A DNA stretch of 64,000 nt from Microvirga guangxiensis (GTDB taxonomy: Bacteria; Pseudomonadota; Alphaproteobacteria; Rhizobiales; Beijerinckiaceae): NCBI RefSeq assembly GCF_900102135.1, contig NZ_FMVJ01000002.1, forward strand, positions 211,709-275,708, written 5' to 3'. The number at the start of each line of letters is the position of its first letter. Positions within the stretch are counted from its first letter, which is position 1. Shown one piece after another: positions 16,456 to 26,574 of this stretch. The notes beneath the pieces are model-generated. The model saw only the letters and a list, made by a program, of their open reading frames with translations. It made no database searches and was not told the origin of the DNA. The translations under genes were made by a program, and so were the position numbers.

Positions 16456-18987
16456 ATGCAGCGGCTCAAGACAACGATCGCAACGTCTGCGGTCGCAACG
16501 GCGCTTCTGTGTGCCGTTGGGTCAATGCCCGCGCCTGCCCAGTCCCTCAACGAGAGCCTTGGATCGCGCCTGCAGGCTAATCCGAACGGCGACCGGCTTC
16601 TCGTCGATGCCCGCGAGATCATCTACGACAACGACCGCAACACGATCGCCGCCTCCGGCGACGTGCAGATGAACTATCAGGGCCGCACCCTACAGGCCGA
16701 CCGGGTCACCTATGACCGGAACACCGGCCGCGTCTATGCCGAGGGCAATGCCCGCCTCACCGATGCCAGCGGTGCAGTCGTCACAGGCGAACGTTTCGAG
16801 CTGACGGACGATTTCAAGAACGGCTTCATCGATTCTCTGCGCGTGGTTCAGACCACGGTCGATAACGGCCGTCCGGTCACGACGCGTTTCTCCTCGCCAC
16901 GTGCAGAGCGCGCCGCCGGTGAGACGACCACCTTCGAGAGCGGCACCTACACGGCCTGCGAACCCTGTAAGGACAATCCGGAGCGTCCGCCGCTCTGGCA
17001 GGTCAAGGCCGCCAGGATCATCCATAACAACAGCGAGCAGACGATCTATTACGAGGACGCGACCCTTGAGGTCCTCGGCCTGCCCGTTGCCTATCTCCCC
17101 TATTTCTGGACGCCGGACCCGACCGTTAAGCGCAAGACCGGCTTCCTCGCGCCCCGCTATGTGATCTCGAACACGCTCGGCTTCGGGGCATCGCTTCCAT
17201 TCTTCTGGGCCATCGCCCCGAACTACGATCTGACGCTGGCACCCACCTTCCTGACCCGCCAAGGCGTTCTCGGTCAGGCCGAATGGCGCCACCGGCTCGA
17301 GACGGGCGCCTACAACATCCGGGTCGCAGGCATCGACCAGCAGGATAAGGACGCTTTTCTGCCCAGCCCGTTTGGACCGGGCGATCGCGATTTCCGTGGC
17401 TCGCTGGAAACCGCAGGCCAGTTTCATATCAATGAGCGCTGGAAATGGGGCTGGGACATCGCCCTCGTCTCGGACAAGTGGTTTCTGGAAAACTACCGTG
17501 TCCGCAGCGAAAGCCTTCAGTCGATCTATCTGAAAGAGTCGGTCTCGACGCTCTATCTGCAAGGCCAGGGCGACCGCTCGTTCTTCGACATGCGCGGCTA
17601 CTATTTCCAGGGCCTGTCCACGCAGGATTGGCAGAAGCAGCAGCCCGTCGTTCACCCGGTGGTCGATTACGACAAGCGGATCACGCCGTCGTTCCTCGGC
17701 GGCGAGTTCGGCATCAACGTCAACGTGACGAGCCTCTCGCGTGAAGCAGCCCAGTTCGAGCCGTTGACGGCTACGAACAGGGCAAGCTACAGCATCTACC
17801 AGACCTGCGCGATCTTCGACCCGGAGGAGTGTCTGGTGCGTGGCGCCAGCGGCACCATGTCCCGCGCCTCGATCACTGCTTCTTGGCGTCGTGAATTCAT
17901 CGACCCCATCGGTCAGGTCTGGACGCCCTTCGCCTATGTCCGCGCCGACAATTTCTGGATCGCTCCAGATTTCAACGGCTACCAGAATAACGAACTGACG
18001 AACTATCTCGCAGGCGACGACGATTATCTCTTCCGCGCCACCCCGGCCGTTGGTGTCGAATACCGCTATCCCTTCGTGGCCAGCCTCGGCACCTCGGGAC
18101 GTCAGGTCATCGAGCCGATTGCGCAGATCATCGCCCGTCCGAACGAGACCAAGATCGGCAACCTTCCCAACGAGGATGCCCAGAGCCTCGTTTTTGACGA
18201 CACCTCCCTCTTCGATTGGGACAAGTTCTCCGGCTACGACCGTGCCGAAGGCGGCGTTCGCGCCAATCTCGGCATCCAGTATACGGTGACGGGCGCAGAT
18301 AATTTCTATGCCAACGCTCTCTTCGGGCAATCCTATCAAGTGGCCGGACGCAACTCGTTCCGGCAGGCGGACCTCGCCAATGTCGGACTCGAGTCCGGCC
18401 TCGAGTCCCGCGCCTCGGATTACGTGGGCCGCATCCAGATTGCTCCGAACCAGAACTTCTCCTTTGTGACCCGCGCCCGGTTCGACCACGATGATTTCGA
18501 CGTCAACAGGATCGAGGCGGGTGTCCGCGCGAACTTCAACCCCTATCTCCCGCTGTCGACCTCGCTGACATATGCGCGCTATGAGGCACAGCCGGAAATC
18601 GGCTTCCCACGCCGTCGTGAGGGCCTCCTCGGCACCGCGACTTGGAACGTGACCCCGAACTGGTCTCTGTCCGGCTCGGTGCTGCTGGATCTCGACCGTT
18701 ATCTGCTGGCCAGGGAAACCTATGCCCTGCAGAACGCCAACTATCCCGGCACGACCCGTGAGGATCAGGTCTATGTCAGCGCCATGTCGATCGGTATCGG
18801 CTATGTGGACGAATGCACCACCCTGTCGGTTCGCTACAGCATGACGCCGCGCTCCCTCACCACGAGCTCAGGCGAGAAGAACACCAACCACACCGTCATG
18901 CTCAGCCTTGAGCTCCGCACTCTGGGCGAAGCAACGATCAGCCAGCGCATCGATGGCGATGCCGGCGAAGAAGGCGTTGCGAACTAG
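16456..18987 (+). CDS. lptD: LPS-assembly outer-membrane protein LptD
   Basis: ATG 16456 with AAGGAG 5 bases upstream gives 843 residues. A signal peptide ends near PAPAQS. An OstA-type beta-jellyroll (about 45-180) receives LPS, and the rest forms the 26-strand barrel characteristic of the family, rich in alternating aromatic strands. Cysteines occur in the CEPC region of the N-terminal part and at later positions, which would allow disulfides as in known LptD, although connectivity cannot be read. Its stop codon overlaps the pdxA start by one base, leaving no room for the surA-like gene often found here. Confidence 0.95.
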   Translation: MQRLKTTIATSAVATALLCAVGSMPAPAQSLNESLGSRLQANPNGDRLLVDAREIIYDNDRNTIAASGDVQMNYQGRTLQADRVTYDRNTGRVYAEGNARLTDASGAVVTGERFELTDDFKNGFIDSLRVVQTTVDNGRPVTTRFSSPRAERAAGETTTFESGTYTACEPCKDNPERPPLWQVKAARIIHNNSEQTIYYEDATLEVLGLPVAYLPYFWTPDPTVKRKTGFLAPRYVISNTLGFGASLPFFWAIAPNYDLTLAPTFLTRQGVLGQAEWRHRLETGAYNIRVAGIDQQDKDAFLPSPFGPGDRDFRGSLETAGQFHINERWKWGWDIALVSDKWFLENYRVRSESLQSIYLKESVSTLYLQGQGDRSFFDMRGYYFQGLSTQDWQKQQPVVHPVVDYDKRITPSFLGGEFGINVNVTSLSREAAQFEPLTATNRASYSIYQTCAIFDPEECLVRGASGTMSRASITASWRREFIDPIGQVWTPFAYVRADNFWIAPDFNGYQNNELTNYLAGDDDYLFRATPAVGVEYRYPFVASLGTSGRQVIEPIAQIIARPNETKIGNLPNEDAQSLVFDDTSLFDWDKFSGYDRAEGGVRANLGIQYTVTGADNFYANALFGQSYQVAGRNSFRQADLANVGLESGLESRASDYVGRIQIAPNQNFSFVTRARFDHDDFDVNRIEAGVRANFNPYLPLSTSLTYARYEAQPEIGFPRRREGLLGTATWNVTPNWSLSGSVLLDLDRYLLARETYALQNANYPGTTREDQVYVSAMSIGIGYVDECTTLSVRYSMTPRSLTTSSGEKNTNHTVMLSLELRTLGEATISQRIDGDAGEEGVAN

Positions 18988-19997
18988 TGGCCGCGCTTGA
19001 GCGCCCTCTTCTTCTCACTCAAGGCGATCCGGCGGGCATAGGACCGGAACTTACTCTCCAGGCTTGGCTCCAACGGGATAAGATTGGGCTTCCACCCTTT
19101 GCCGTTCTGGCGAATCCCGCGCATCTGGAGCAAGTGGCGAGCGCTTTAGGCTGGACGGTCCCTGTCGCTTCAGTAGGCGTGCCGCAGATTGCATCGATCT
19201 TTCCGCATGCCCTCCCTGTCATTCCCCTGAAGGCAAGTGTTTCCGCTCAAGCAGGACGGCCTGATCCGACCGGTGCTGCTTCCGTGATCGAATCCATCGA
19301 GACGGCGGTTCATCTTGTACGGAACGGCGAGGCCAGCGCCCTCGTCACGAATCCCATTGCCAAGCATGTGCTCTATGAAGCCGGTTTTCGGCACCCGGGG
19401 CATACGGAGTTTCTCGCTGCCCTCGCAAGCGAGGACGGGAACTCCTATCATCCGGTGATGATGCTCTGGAGCGAGGAACTCGCTGTCGTGCCTGTCACCG
19501 TGCATATCCCGCTCGCGTCCGTGCCTGCGGCTCTGACGACGGAGCTGATCCTCCTGACAGGCCGCATTGTGGCGCGGGAATTGAAGGATCGCTTCGGCAT
19601 CGCCAATCCCCGGCTCGCCTTTGCTGGCCTCAATCCCCATGCCGGTGAAAACGGAGCCATGGGCTCGGAAGATCAGGTTGTGATCGCTCCAGCCGTTACC
19701 GCTTTGCAGGCTGAGGGCATCGCCGCCTTCGGCCCGCTCCCGGCGGACACCATGTTCCACACCCGTGCCCGCAAGGCCTATGATGCAGCCCTTGCCATGT
19801 ATCACGACCAGGCTCTCATCCCGATCAAGACCATCGCCTTCGATGAGGGTGTGAATGTCACGCTGGGGCTGCCCTTCGTGCGCACGTCTCCGGATCACGG
19901 GACTGCTTTCGACATAGCGGGCAAGGGGATTGCGCGTCCGGACAGCCTGATGGCCGCTATCAAGCTGGCCGCGCGCCTTGGGGCTAAGTCACCATGA
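18987..19997 (+). CDS. pdxA: 4-hydroxythreonine-4-phosphate dehydrogenase
   Basis: This 336-residue protein starts at a GTG that shares one base with the lptD stop codon. Recognisable PdxA elements are [10 protein letters not shown] at the N-terminus, [15 protein letters not shown] with [18 protein letters not shown], and [11 protein letters not shown] near the metal/substrate site. It oxidises 4-phosphohydroxy-L-threonine in the DXP-dependent pyridoxal 5'-phosphate pathway. It overlaps rsmA by 4 bases (ATGA), so the genes are translationally coupled. Confidence 0.95.
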   Translation: MAALERPLLLTQGDPAGIGPELTLQAWLQRDKIGLPPFAVLANPAHLEQVASALGWTVPVASVGVPQIASIFPHALPVIPLKASVSAQAGRPDPTGAASVIESIETAVHLVRNGEASALVTNPIAKHVLYEAGFRHPGHTEFLAALASEDGNSYHPVMMLWSEELAVVPVTVHIPLASVPAALTTELILLTGRIVARELKDRFGIANPRLAFAGLNPHAGENGAMGSEDQVVIAPAVTALQAEGIAAFGPLPADTMFHTRARKAYDAALAMYHDQALIPIKTIAFDEGVNVTLGLPFVRTSPDHGTAFDIAGKGIARPDSLMAAIKLAARLGAKSP

Positions 19998-20851
19998 GCC
20001 AGATCGACAATCTTCCACCGCTACGTGAAGTCGTTCGCACGCATGGTCTGATGGCCAAGAAGTCCCTTGGACAGAACTTCCTGTTCGATCTTAATCTGAC
20101 GAGCCGCATCGCCCGCTCGGCAGGACCGCTGGAAGATGCCACCGTGATCGAGGTCGGCCCCGGTCCCGGCGGCCTCACCCGCGCCATCCTGGCGGCGGGC
20201 GCGAAAAAGGTCATCGCCATCGAGCGCGACAGCCGCTGCCTACCGGCACTCGCGGAAATCGCCGATCACTATCCGGGACGCCTGGAGGTGATCGAAGCCG
20301 ATGCGCTGGAATTCGACCCGCGTCCCCTGGTGGGTGACGGGCTGGTGCGCATCATCTCCAACCTTCCCTACAATGTGGGTACAGCCCTTCTCACCGGGTG
20401 GCTCACGACAGAGGCATGGCCGCCCTGGTGGTCGTCGCTCACTCTCATGTTCCAGCGTGAAGTAGCCGAGCGCATCGTGGCGACGGAAGACGAGCCGAAG
20501 GATTACGGACGCCTCGGCGTGCTCTGCGGCTGGCGCACGGATGCGCGCATTCTCTTCGACGTGCCGCCCTCCGCCTTTGTCCCACCGCCGAAGATCACGT
20601 CGAGCATCGTGCACCTGACGCCGAAAGCCTCGCCACTCTCCTGTCGCATCGGAGCCTTGGAAGCCATCACCCGCGCCGCCTTTGGCCAGCGTCGCAAGAT
20701 GCTGCGACAGAGCCTGAAGGCAATCACACCGGATCCAGCGGCCATCATTGCAGCTGCAGGTCTGGAAGAAACGACGCGCGCAGAAAATGTGCCTGTCGAG
20801 GGTTATGTGGCGCTGGCCAATGCCTATGACGCCACACGAGCCAAGAGCTAG
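19994..20851 (+). CDS. rsmA: 16S rRNA (adenine-1518/1519 N6,N6) dimethyltransferase
   Basis: This 285-residue protein is a KsgA/RsmA methyltransferase: [10 protein letters not shown]-terminus, SAM-binding [11 protein letters not shown], the catalytic NLPYN tetrad region ([10 protein letters not shown]) and FQREVAER, with a C-terminal helical domain containing [13 protein letters not shown]. It dimethylates two adenines in helix 45 of 16S rRNA during small-subunit maturation. It ends the lptF operon. Its stop codon overlaps the stop codon of the converging gmk gene at a shared CTAG. Confidence 0.96.
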   Translation: MSQIDNLPPLREVVRTHGLMAKKSLGQNFLFDLNLTSRIARSAGPLEDATVIEVGPGPGGLTRAILAAGAKKVIAIERDSRCLPALAEIADHYPGRLEVIEADALEFDPRPLVGDGLVRIISNLPYNVGTALLTGWLTTEAWPPWWSSLTLMFQREVAERIVATEDEPKDYGRLGVLCGWRTDARILFDVPPSAFVPPPKITSSIVHLTPKASPLSCRIGALEAITRAAFGQRRKMLRQSLKAITPDPAAIIAAAGLEETTRAENVPVEGYVALANAYDATRAKS

Positions 20852-21513
20852 TCGACCTTCTCCGACAGCAGGCCCTCGACGAACTCCTGCAAGCCTACGA
20901 GGCGGTCGCGCTTGAGCCGTTCGGCGTTCTGAATCGCCTTGAGCTTTTCAAAGGATTCGCCCAGGTCCTCGTTGACGATCACGTAATCGTACTCGACCCA
21001 TCGCTCCATCTCGACGCGGGCATTGGCAAGCCGCTTGGAGATGACGTCCGGAGCATCCTCCGCGCGGCGTTCCAGGCGGGCCTTCAGCTCCTTGAAGCTC
21101 GGAGGCAGGATGAAGACGGTCACCACGTCGTCGGGCAGCTTCTGCCGCACCTGACGGGTGCCCTGGTAGTCGATGTCGAAGATCATGTCCTGGCCGGAGG
21201 CGAGGGTCTTCTCGACGGGCTTGCGCGGCGTTCCGTAGAAATTGCCGTGAACCTCGGCCCATTCGAGGAGTTCGTCGCGATCGCGCATCGCTTTGAACTC
21301 TTCCACATCGATGAAGTGATAGTGCTTGCCCTCGATCTCGGACGGGCGCTTGGGACGCGTGGTGACGGAGATGGAGAGCGCACCGGCACGCTCCTCGACG
21401 AGACTGCGGGTCAGAGTGGTCTTTCCGGCGCCCGAGGGTGAGGACAGGATGAGGATGAGGCCGCGACGGCCGACGGGCATTTTCGAATCTTGGCTCACCG
21501 CATCACTCCACAT
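20848..21513 (-). CDS. gmk: Guanylate kinase
   Basis: The P-loop [11 protein letters not shown] is at residues ~25-35 of the 221-residue form, followed by [19 protein letters not shown] and the GMP-binding [13 protein letters not shown]. It phosphorylates GMP to GDP. The start at 21513 overlaps yicC by 11 bases; ATG 21480 (MPVGRRG) is an alternative giving 210 residues, and neither has a strong ribosome-binding site. It is expressed with yicC, a common pairing. Confidence 0.95.
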   Translation of the reverse strand: MWSDAVSQDSKMPVGRRGLILILSSPSGAGKTTLTRSLVEERAGALSISVTTRPKRPSEIEGKHYHFIDVEEFKAMRDRDELLEWAEVHGNFYGTPRKPVEKTLASGQDMIFDIDYQGTRQVRQKLPDDVVTVFILPPSFKELKARLERRAEDAPDVISKRLANARVEMERWVEYDYVIVNEDLGESFEKLKAIQNAERLKRDRLVGLQEFVEGLLSEKVD

Positions 21514-22390
21514 TCTGAACCTGCTCGCGGAATTGCTCGATAACGGCCTTCAATTCAAGGCCGATCCTTGAGAGAGACACATCATTGGCCTTTGCGCACA
21601 GGGTATTGGCCTCGCGGCCGAACTCCTGCGCCAGAAAGTCGAGCCTGCGGCCGACGCCGCCCCCCTCCTGCAGAAGACCGCGCGCAGCCTCCACATGGGC
21701 GCGCAGACGGTCGATCTCCTCGCGGATATCGGCGCGGGCGGCGATGAGCACCGCCTCCTGGTGCAGGCGGGCAGGATCAAGAGCGGATTTGCCCTCCAGG
21801 AGTTCTGCGATCTGCGCTTCGAGCCGCGCACGAATGGCGTCTGGCTGACGGGCGGGGCAGGCTTCGGCTTCGTTCACAAGCGCGGCAATCGCATCGAGTT
21901 GCTGGTTGAGAACGATGGCGAGCGCTTGGCCTTCCTTCAACCTTGCCGCCTTCAAAGCCTCGATCAGCTTGGAAATGCCCGACCTGAGCGCCGCAGCCAA
22001 TGCCTCGTCCTGGCCTGGATCGACCGCATCCTCATCGAGCTCCACGACGCCACGCACGGAGAGAAGTCCATCAAGGGAGGCCGGCTTCACGTTATCCGGC
22101 AAGGCAAGGCCGCCGATGGCGGCCAGGAGCGATTGAAGCACATCCTGATTGACCCTGAGCTTCGGTGTCGAAGAGGCCTTGGAGATCGAGAGGTTGAGCT
22201 GTCCCTGCCCGCGAGCGAGAGCCTTGAGGATCTGCCCCCGCGCCTCCTCCCCGATCGCATCGAGACCGGAGGGCGTTCTCACGCGCACTTCAAGGCCGCG
22301 TCCGTTGACGGTCTTGATCTCCCAAGCCCATTGATAGGCACCGGTCACACCGGCCTCGCGGGCAAAGCCGGTCATGCTTGCAATCGACAT
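21503..22390 (-). CDS. yicC: YicC/YloC family endoribonuclease
   Basis: From ATG 22390 (GAGG 8 bases upstream) the protein is 295 residues and starts with the family hallmark [11 protein letters not shown]; an in-frame extension to 22495 crosses the upstream terminator and is rejected. The C-terminal DUF1732-type part is seen as [28 protein letters not shown]. YicC proteins are RNases implicated in small-RNA turnover in E. coli. It is the first gene of a yicC-gmk unit, separated from mltG by a terminator. Confidence 0.93.
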   Translation of the reverse strand: MSIASMTGFAREAGVTGAYQWAWEIKTVNGRGLEVRVRTPSGLDAIGEEARGQILKALARGQGQLNLSISKASSTPKLRVNQDVLQSLLAAIGGLALPDNVKPASLDGLLSVRGVVELDEDAVDPGQDEALAAALRSGISKLIEALKAARLKEGQALAIVLNQQLDAIAALVNEAEACPARQPDAIRARLEAQIAELLEGKSALDPARLHQEAVLIAARADIREEIDRLRAHVEAARGLLQEGGGVGRRLDFLAQEFGREANTLCAKANDVSLSRIGLELKAVIEQFREQVQNVE

Positions 22391-22417
22391 GCACTGAACC
22401 TCAGGGGTTGTTAAAAC

Positions 22418-22451
22418 GAAAAATCCGCGCGACCATAACGTATCGCGCGGA
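22418..22451 (-). terminator. Rho-independent terminator of the fab-mltG group
   Basis: On the minus strand a perfect 9-bp stem TCCGCGCGA / TCGCGCGGA with a 10-base loop is followed by TTTTTCGTTT. It lies after the mltG stop and just before the yicC start. Confidence 0.85.
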
Positions 22452-22513
22452 AATGTGGATTCGGTTTTCCGAGCCGATCCCGAAGTCGCTCGCAAGAGCG
22501 TTGCCGTGAGCGA

Positions 22514-23926
22514 TCAGGGCTGCTTGAGGTCGGGAACGTTCTTCGGGTTGGTCAGATCGAAGGTCTTGTTCTTGAGCGGATCCTTCTCGGTGCCCTCGCT
22601 GGCGTCGAAGCCGCGAGGGCGCCTGCCCACTGCACCGGCGGCGGTGCGTGTCCCGGATGCGGGCAGGGCATTGGCCGTGCCCCGCAGCTCTGACAAGCCG
22701 TCATCGACAGCACCGGACTGTCCCGGTGCTGCAGGCTGGCCGGATGCATCCGGATCAACGACACGATCGACGTTGTCGCTGTCCGTAGTGGCCTTCGTCT
22801 TCTCGATCTGGCGCCAGCGGGAGACATTGCGCTGGTGCTGATCGTAGGATTCGGCGAAGGCGTGACCGCCCGAGCCATCGGCGACGAAGTAGAGATCCTT
22901 CGTCCGCGACGGATTGGCCACTGCCTCGAGCGCAGCGCGCCCTGGATTCGCTATCGGTCCCGGCGGCAGGCCATCGATCACGTAGGTGTTGTAGGGGGTC
23001 GGGGTCGTAATTTCACTGCGCAGAATTCCGCGACCGAGCGTGCCTTTCCCGCCCACCAGGCCATAAACGATAGTGGGATCGGACTGGAGCTTCATACGCT
23101 TCATCAGGCGATTGATGAACACGCCCGCCACGCGGGTGCGCTCGTCGGCGCGGCCCGTTTCCTTCTCGACGATGGAAGCGAGGATGAGGAGCTCCTGCGG
23201 CGACTTGATCGGCAGCTCGGACGAGCGGCGCTGCCAGATCTGATTGAGCGCCTGCTTTTGGGCCGCCTGCATGGAATTAACGATCTGCTGGCGCGTGGTG
23301 CCGCGTTCGAACTTGTAGGTATCGGGCAGCAGGCTTCCCTCGCGCGGCGTCTCGGAGATATCGCCGGTGAGAATCTCGTTCTCGTATAGGCGAGCCACGA
23401 TCTGGTCGCTCGTGAGCCCCTCGGGAATGGTGACGGAGTGAAGGATCGCCTTGCCCTGCACGAGGGTGTCGATGGCTTCTTCGATGCTGGTACCTGCCTT
23501 GAACTGGAACTCGCCGGCTTTCAGGTGGCCGCGCTGGCGGTTGATGAGCGCATAGGCCTCGAACATGAAGGGCTGATTGATGACGCCCTCGTCCTTCAGG
23601 ATGCCGGCGATCTCGCTCGTGCCGGTATTGCGCGGAATCACCACGACCTTGTCATTCTGCAGAGGCCCCTTGGCGGTAACCTCATGCTGGAGCATCGTGA
23701 AGCCGAAAAGGCCGGCCAGGGCCAACGCCACGATCAGCGTCAGCAATCCGCTCATGATGCCGAGCATCCCGCCCCGACGACGGCGCAGGCGGGGCGGAGG
23801 CGGAGGGGCCAGCGAGGGCTTGAGCGCCTCGCTTGGCGAACGGGGCGCGAGACGTGGCTGTTCCTGACCTTGAACCTCGGCCTCGTGCTCAGAAATCAGG
23901 GTGTTTTTCTTTTTTCGTCCGAACAT
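22514..23926 (-). CDS. mltG: Endolytic murein transglycosylase MltG
   Basis: This is a 470-residue protein from ATG 23926; a GTG directly before it is an alternative start. A basic, Pro-rich cytoplasmic N-terminus is followed by one membrane segment (about 55-75, GIMSGLLTLIVALALAGLFGF) and a LysM-like then YceG catalytic domain. The catalytic glutamate lies in ASIVEKETG, with QSDPTIVYGL and NTYVIDGLPPGPIANPG further on. The last 100 residues are a low-complexity tail. MltG cleaves nascent glycan strands and sets their length. Location after fabF is usual in alphaproteobacteria. Confidence 0.94.
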   Translation of the reverse strand: MFGRKKKNTLISEHEAEVQGQEQPRLAPRSPSEALKPSLAPPPPPRLRRRRGGMLGIMSGLLTLIVALALAGLFGFTMLQHEVTAKGPLQNDKVVVIPRNTGTSEIAGILKDEGVINQPFMFEAYALINRQRGHLKAGEFQFKAGTSIEEAIDTLVQGKAILHSVTIPEGLTSDQIVARLYENEILTGDISETPREGSLLPDTYKFERGTTRQQIVNSMQAAQKQALNQIWQRRSSELPIKSPQELLILASIVEKETGRADERTRVAGVFINRLMKRMKLQSDPTIVYGLVGGKGTLGRGILRSEITTPTPYNTYVIDGLPPGPIANPGRAALEAVANPSRTKDLYFVADGSGGHAFAESYDQHQRNVSRWRQIEKTKATTDSDNVDRVVDPDASGQPAAPGQSGAVDDGLSELRGTANALPASGTRTAAGAVGRRPRGFDASEGTEKDPLKNKTFDLTNPKNVPDLKQP

Positions 23927-24022
23927 CACGATGCTTTTCTGGTGCCGGCCGGGTCTTTCCCGACTCTTCCGACACCCTAACGGGGATTATGGCGAAAAGC
24001 CGTAACGGAGGAGCGTTTATCC

Positions 24023-25285
24023 TCAGGCTACGCGACGGAAGACCAGCGAGGCGTTGGTGCCGCCGAACCCGAACGAGTTCGACAGGGCTACGTTGACATC
24101 CTTGCGCTTGGCCACTTTCGGCACGAGGTCGATAGCGGTTTCCACGGACGGATTGTCGAGGTTGATGGTCGGCGGAATGATGCCGTCGCGCATGGCGAGG
24201 ATCGAGAAAATCGCCTCGACAGCTCCAGCCGCGCCCAGAAGGTGGCCGACGGCCGATTTGGTGGAGGACATGGAGAGCTTGTCCGCCGCATTGCCGACGA
24301 TGCGCTCGACGGCCTTCAGCTCCAGCTCGTCGCCGAGCGGGGTCGAGGTGCCGTGGGCGTTCACGTAGTCGATCTCGGAGACCGGGATGCCTGCGCGCTT
24401 GAGGGCGGCGGCCATGCAGCGATAGGCGCCATCGCCATCCTCGGAGGGCGATGTGATGTGATAGGCATCACCGGACAGGCCATAACCGATGACCTCGGCA
24501 TAGATCTTCGCGCCACGCGCCTTGGCGTGCTCGTACTCTTCCAGCACCACGACGCCCGCGCCCTCGCCCATGACGAATCCGTCACGGTCCTTGTCGTAGG
24601 GGCGCGAAGCCTTCTCGGGCGTGTCATTGTAGCTCGTGGAGAGCGCGCGGCAGGCGGCGAAGCCTGCGATCGAAAGGCGGTTGACCGGAGATTCCGTGCC
24701 GCCGGCCACCATCACGTCCGCATCACCCAGGGCGATCAGGCGGGCAGCGTCGCCGATGGCGTGCGAGCCGGTGGAGCAGGCGGTGACCACCGCGTGGTTC
24801 GGGCCCTTCAGGCCATGCTCGATGGAGACATAACCGCCGGCAAGGTTGATCAGGCGACCGGGGATGAAGAACGGCGAGATACGGCGCGGGCCACGCTCGA
24901 TGAGGGTCGCGGATGCTTCGTAGATGCCGCCGATGCCGCCGATGCCGGAGCCGATCAGCACGCCCGTGGCGCATTGCTCCTCATAGGTCTTCGGAGCCCA
25001 GCCCGCATCGCGCAGGGCCTGGGTGGAAGCCGCCATGGCATAAACGATGAAGGGATCGACCTTGCGCTGCTCCTTGGGCTCCATCCACTCATCGGGATTG
25101 AAGGTGCCGTTGGAGCCGTCGCCGACTGGGATCTGGCAGGCAATCTGGCAGGCCAGATCGTCAACCTTGAAGTCGGTGATCTTGTTCGCGCCGCTTTGTC
25201 CTTCGATCAGGCGGGACCATGTGGCGTCCACTCCGCTGCCCAGCGGCGTGACCATGCCAAGACCTGTAACAACAACCCGGCGCAT
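24023..25285 (-). CDS. fabF: Beta-ketoacyl-ACP synthase II
   Basis: This 420-residue protein is a complete thiolase-fold condensing enzyme. The catalytic cysteine is Cys170 in VTACSTGSHA; the histidines are in NAHGTSTPLGD and KSAVGHLLGAAG; the C-terminal FGFGGTNASL loop is present. It extends acyl-ACP with malonyl-ACP. It lies downstream of acpP, with a hairpin terminator between them, and upstream of mltG. Confidence 0.96.
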   Translation of the reverse strand: MRRVVVTGLGMVTPLGSGVDATWSRLIEGQSGANKITDFKVDDLACQIACQIPVGDGSNGTFNPDEWMEPKEQRKVDPFIVYAMAASTQALRDAGWAPKTYEEQCATGVLIGSGIGGIGGIYEASATLIERGPRRISPFFIPGRLINLAGGYVSIEHGLKGPNHAVVTACSTGSHAIGDAARLIALGDADVMVAGGTESPVNRLSIAGFAACRALSTSYNDTPEKASRPYDKDRDGFVMGEGAGVVVLEEYEHAKARGAKIYAEVIGYGLSGDAYHITSPSEDGDGAYRCMAAALKRAGIPVSEIDYVNAHGTSTPLGDELELKAVERIVGNAADKLSMSSTKSAVGHLLGAAGAVEAIFSILAMRDGIIPPTINLDNPSVETAIDLVPKVAKRKDVNVALSNSFGFGGTNASLVFRRVA

Positions 25286-25308
25286 AACGTTCTACCCTAT
25301 CGTTGAAT

Positions 25309-25343
25309 AAAAATCGGGCGTCAGGTGAGTCACCAGACGCCCG
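25309..25343 (-). terminator. Terminator/attenuator between acpP and fabF
   Basis: On the minus strand CGGGCGTC and GACGCCCG form a perfect 8-bp stem with a 13-base loop, followed by an ATTTTTATT run. It lies in the 66-base acpP-fabF gap. It would allow much more acpP than fabF mRNA, as is known for acpP in other bacteria. Confidence 0.8.
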
Positions 25344-25351
25344 TCAGCTCT

Positions 25352-25588
25352 TTAGGCTGCGTTCTTCTCGAGGAAGCGGATGGCGTCGCCAACCGTTACG
25401 ATGGTCTCAGCGGCATCGTCCGGGATCTCGACGTTGAACTCTTCTTCGAAGGCCATCACCAGCTCGACGGTGTCGAGGCTGTCGGCGCCCAGGTCGTCGA
25501 TGAAGTTGGCGTTGTCCGTCACCTTGTCGGCTTCAACGCCGAGGTGCTCGACAACAATCTTCTTCACGCGATCAGCGACGTCACTCAT
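25352..25588 (-). CDS. acpP: Acyl carrier protein
   Basis: This is a 78-residue acidic protein with the phosphopantetheine attachment serine at residue 37 in [12 protein letters not shown]. Length and charge are typical. It carries growing acyl chains for FabD, FabG and FabF, all encoded around it. A 236-base gap upstream gives room for its own promoter, separate from fabD-fabG. Confidence 0.98.
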   Translation of the reverse strand: MSDVADRVKKIVVEHLGVEADKVTDNANFIDDLGADSLDTVELVMAFEEEFNVEIPDDAAETIVTVGDAIRFLEKNAA

Positions 25589-25824
25589 CGTTTTCTTCCT
25601 CAGTGGCTGCCGCCTCAGGAATTGGGCGGATTAAAAATAGAAACTTAGATCAGCTGCTCAGCTGACAACGCTGAAACGGCTACCTTGCGCCGTGCAAAGC
25701 CGCATTTTTGAGCGCCGGTCAACCCCTTTGGCGTGATCGGGCTCATGCTTAACACAAGCTTATCCTCTCTGGCGAGAGGCCAGCGGCACCTGCAAACAGA
25801 TTCTGCCGGAACCGCTAAGTGCCT

Positions 25825-26562
25825 TTAGAACATCGCCATTCCGCCGTTTACGTGCATGGTGTGACCCGTCACGTAGCCGGCTTCGTCGGAAGCGAGATAG
25901 ACGACAGACGATGCAATCTCGTCGCCCTTGCCAAGCCTTCCCATAGGAATGGTGCCAAGAATTCCCTCACGCTGCTTGTCGTTGAGAACGTCCGTCATCG
26001 GGGATTCGATGAAGCCCGGGGCGACAAGGTTGACGGTGATGTTGCGGCTCGCGACCTCTGCGGCAAGAGCCTTGGTCATGCCGATGAGGCCGGCCTTGGA
26101 TGCGGCATAGTTGCCCTGCCCCGGATTGCCGGTGGAGCCCACGACGGAACCGATATTGACGATGCGGCCGTAGCGGCGGCGCATCATGCCCTTCACGGCG
26201 GCGCGGGACAGGCGGAAGGCGGCGGTGAGATTGACGGCGATCACCGTATCCCACTCCTCGTCCTTCATGCGCATGAACAGGTTGTCCTTGGTCACGCCGG
26301 CGTTGTTCACGAGAATGTCGAGGCCTTCCATGGCTGCTTCCGCAGCGGGAACGAGAGCTTCGACCGAATCCTTGTCGGCGAGGTTCGCCTCGACCACATG
26401 GACACGCTCGCCGAGGGAGGATGCCAGTTCATCGAGAGCGGCACGACGGGTGCCGGAGATGGCGACGGTAGCACCTCGGGCATGAAGAGCGCGGGCGATG
26501 GAACCGCCGATACCACCGGTAGCGCCGGTGACGAGAGCCTTGCGGCCGGTCAGATCGAACAT
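25825..26562 (-). CDS. fabG: 3-oxoacyl-ACP reductase
   Basis: This 245-residue SDR enzyme has TGATGGIG for NADPH binding, NNAGVTKDN, the catalytic serine in NIGSVVGSTG and the YAASKAG motif with Tyr and Lys. It ends with TGHTMHVNGGMAM, which is typical FabG. It reduces beta-ketoacyl-ACP. It is 12 bases downstream of fabD and surely co-transcribed. Confidence 0.96.
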   Translation of the reverse strand: MFDLTGRKALVTGATGGIGGSIARALHARGATVAISGTRRAALDELASSLGERVHVVEANLADKDSVEALVPAAEAAMEGLDILVNNAGVTKDNLFMRMKDEEWDTVIAVNLTAAFRLSRAAVKGMMRRRYGRIVNIGSVVGSTGNPGQGNYAASKAGLIGMTKALAAEVASRNITVNLVAPGFIESPMTDVLNDKQREGILGTIPMGRLGKGDEIASSVVYLASDEAGYVTGHTMHVNGGMAMF

Positions 26563-26574
26563 GAGGCTCTCCTC

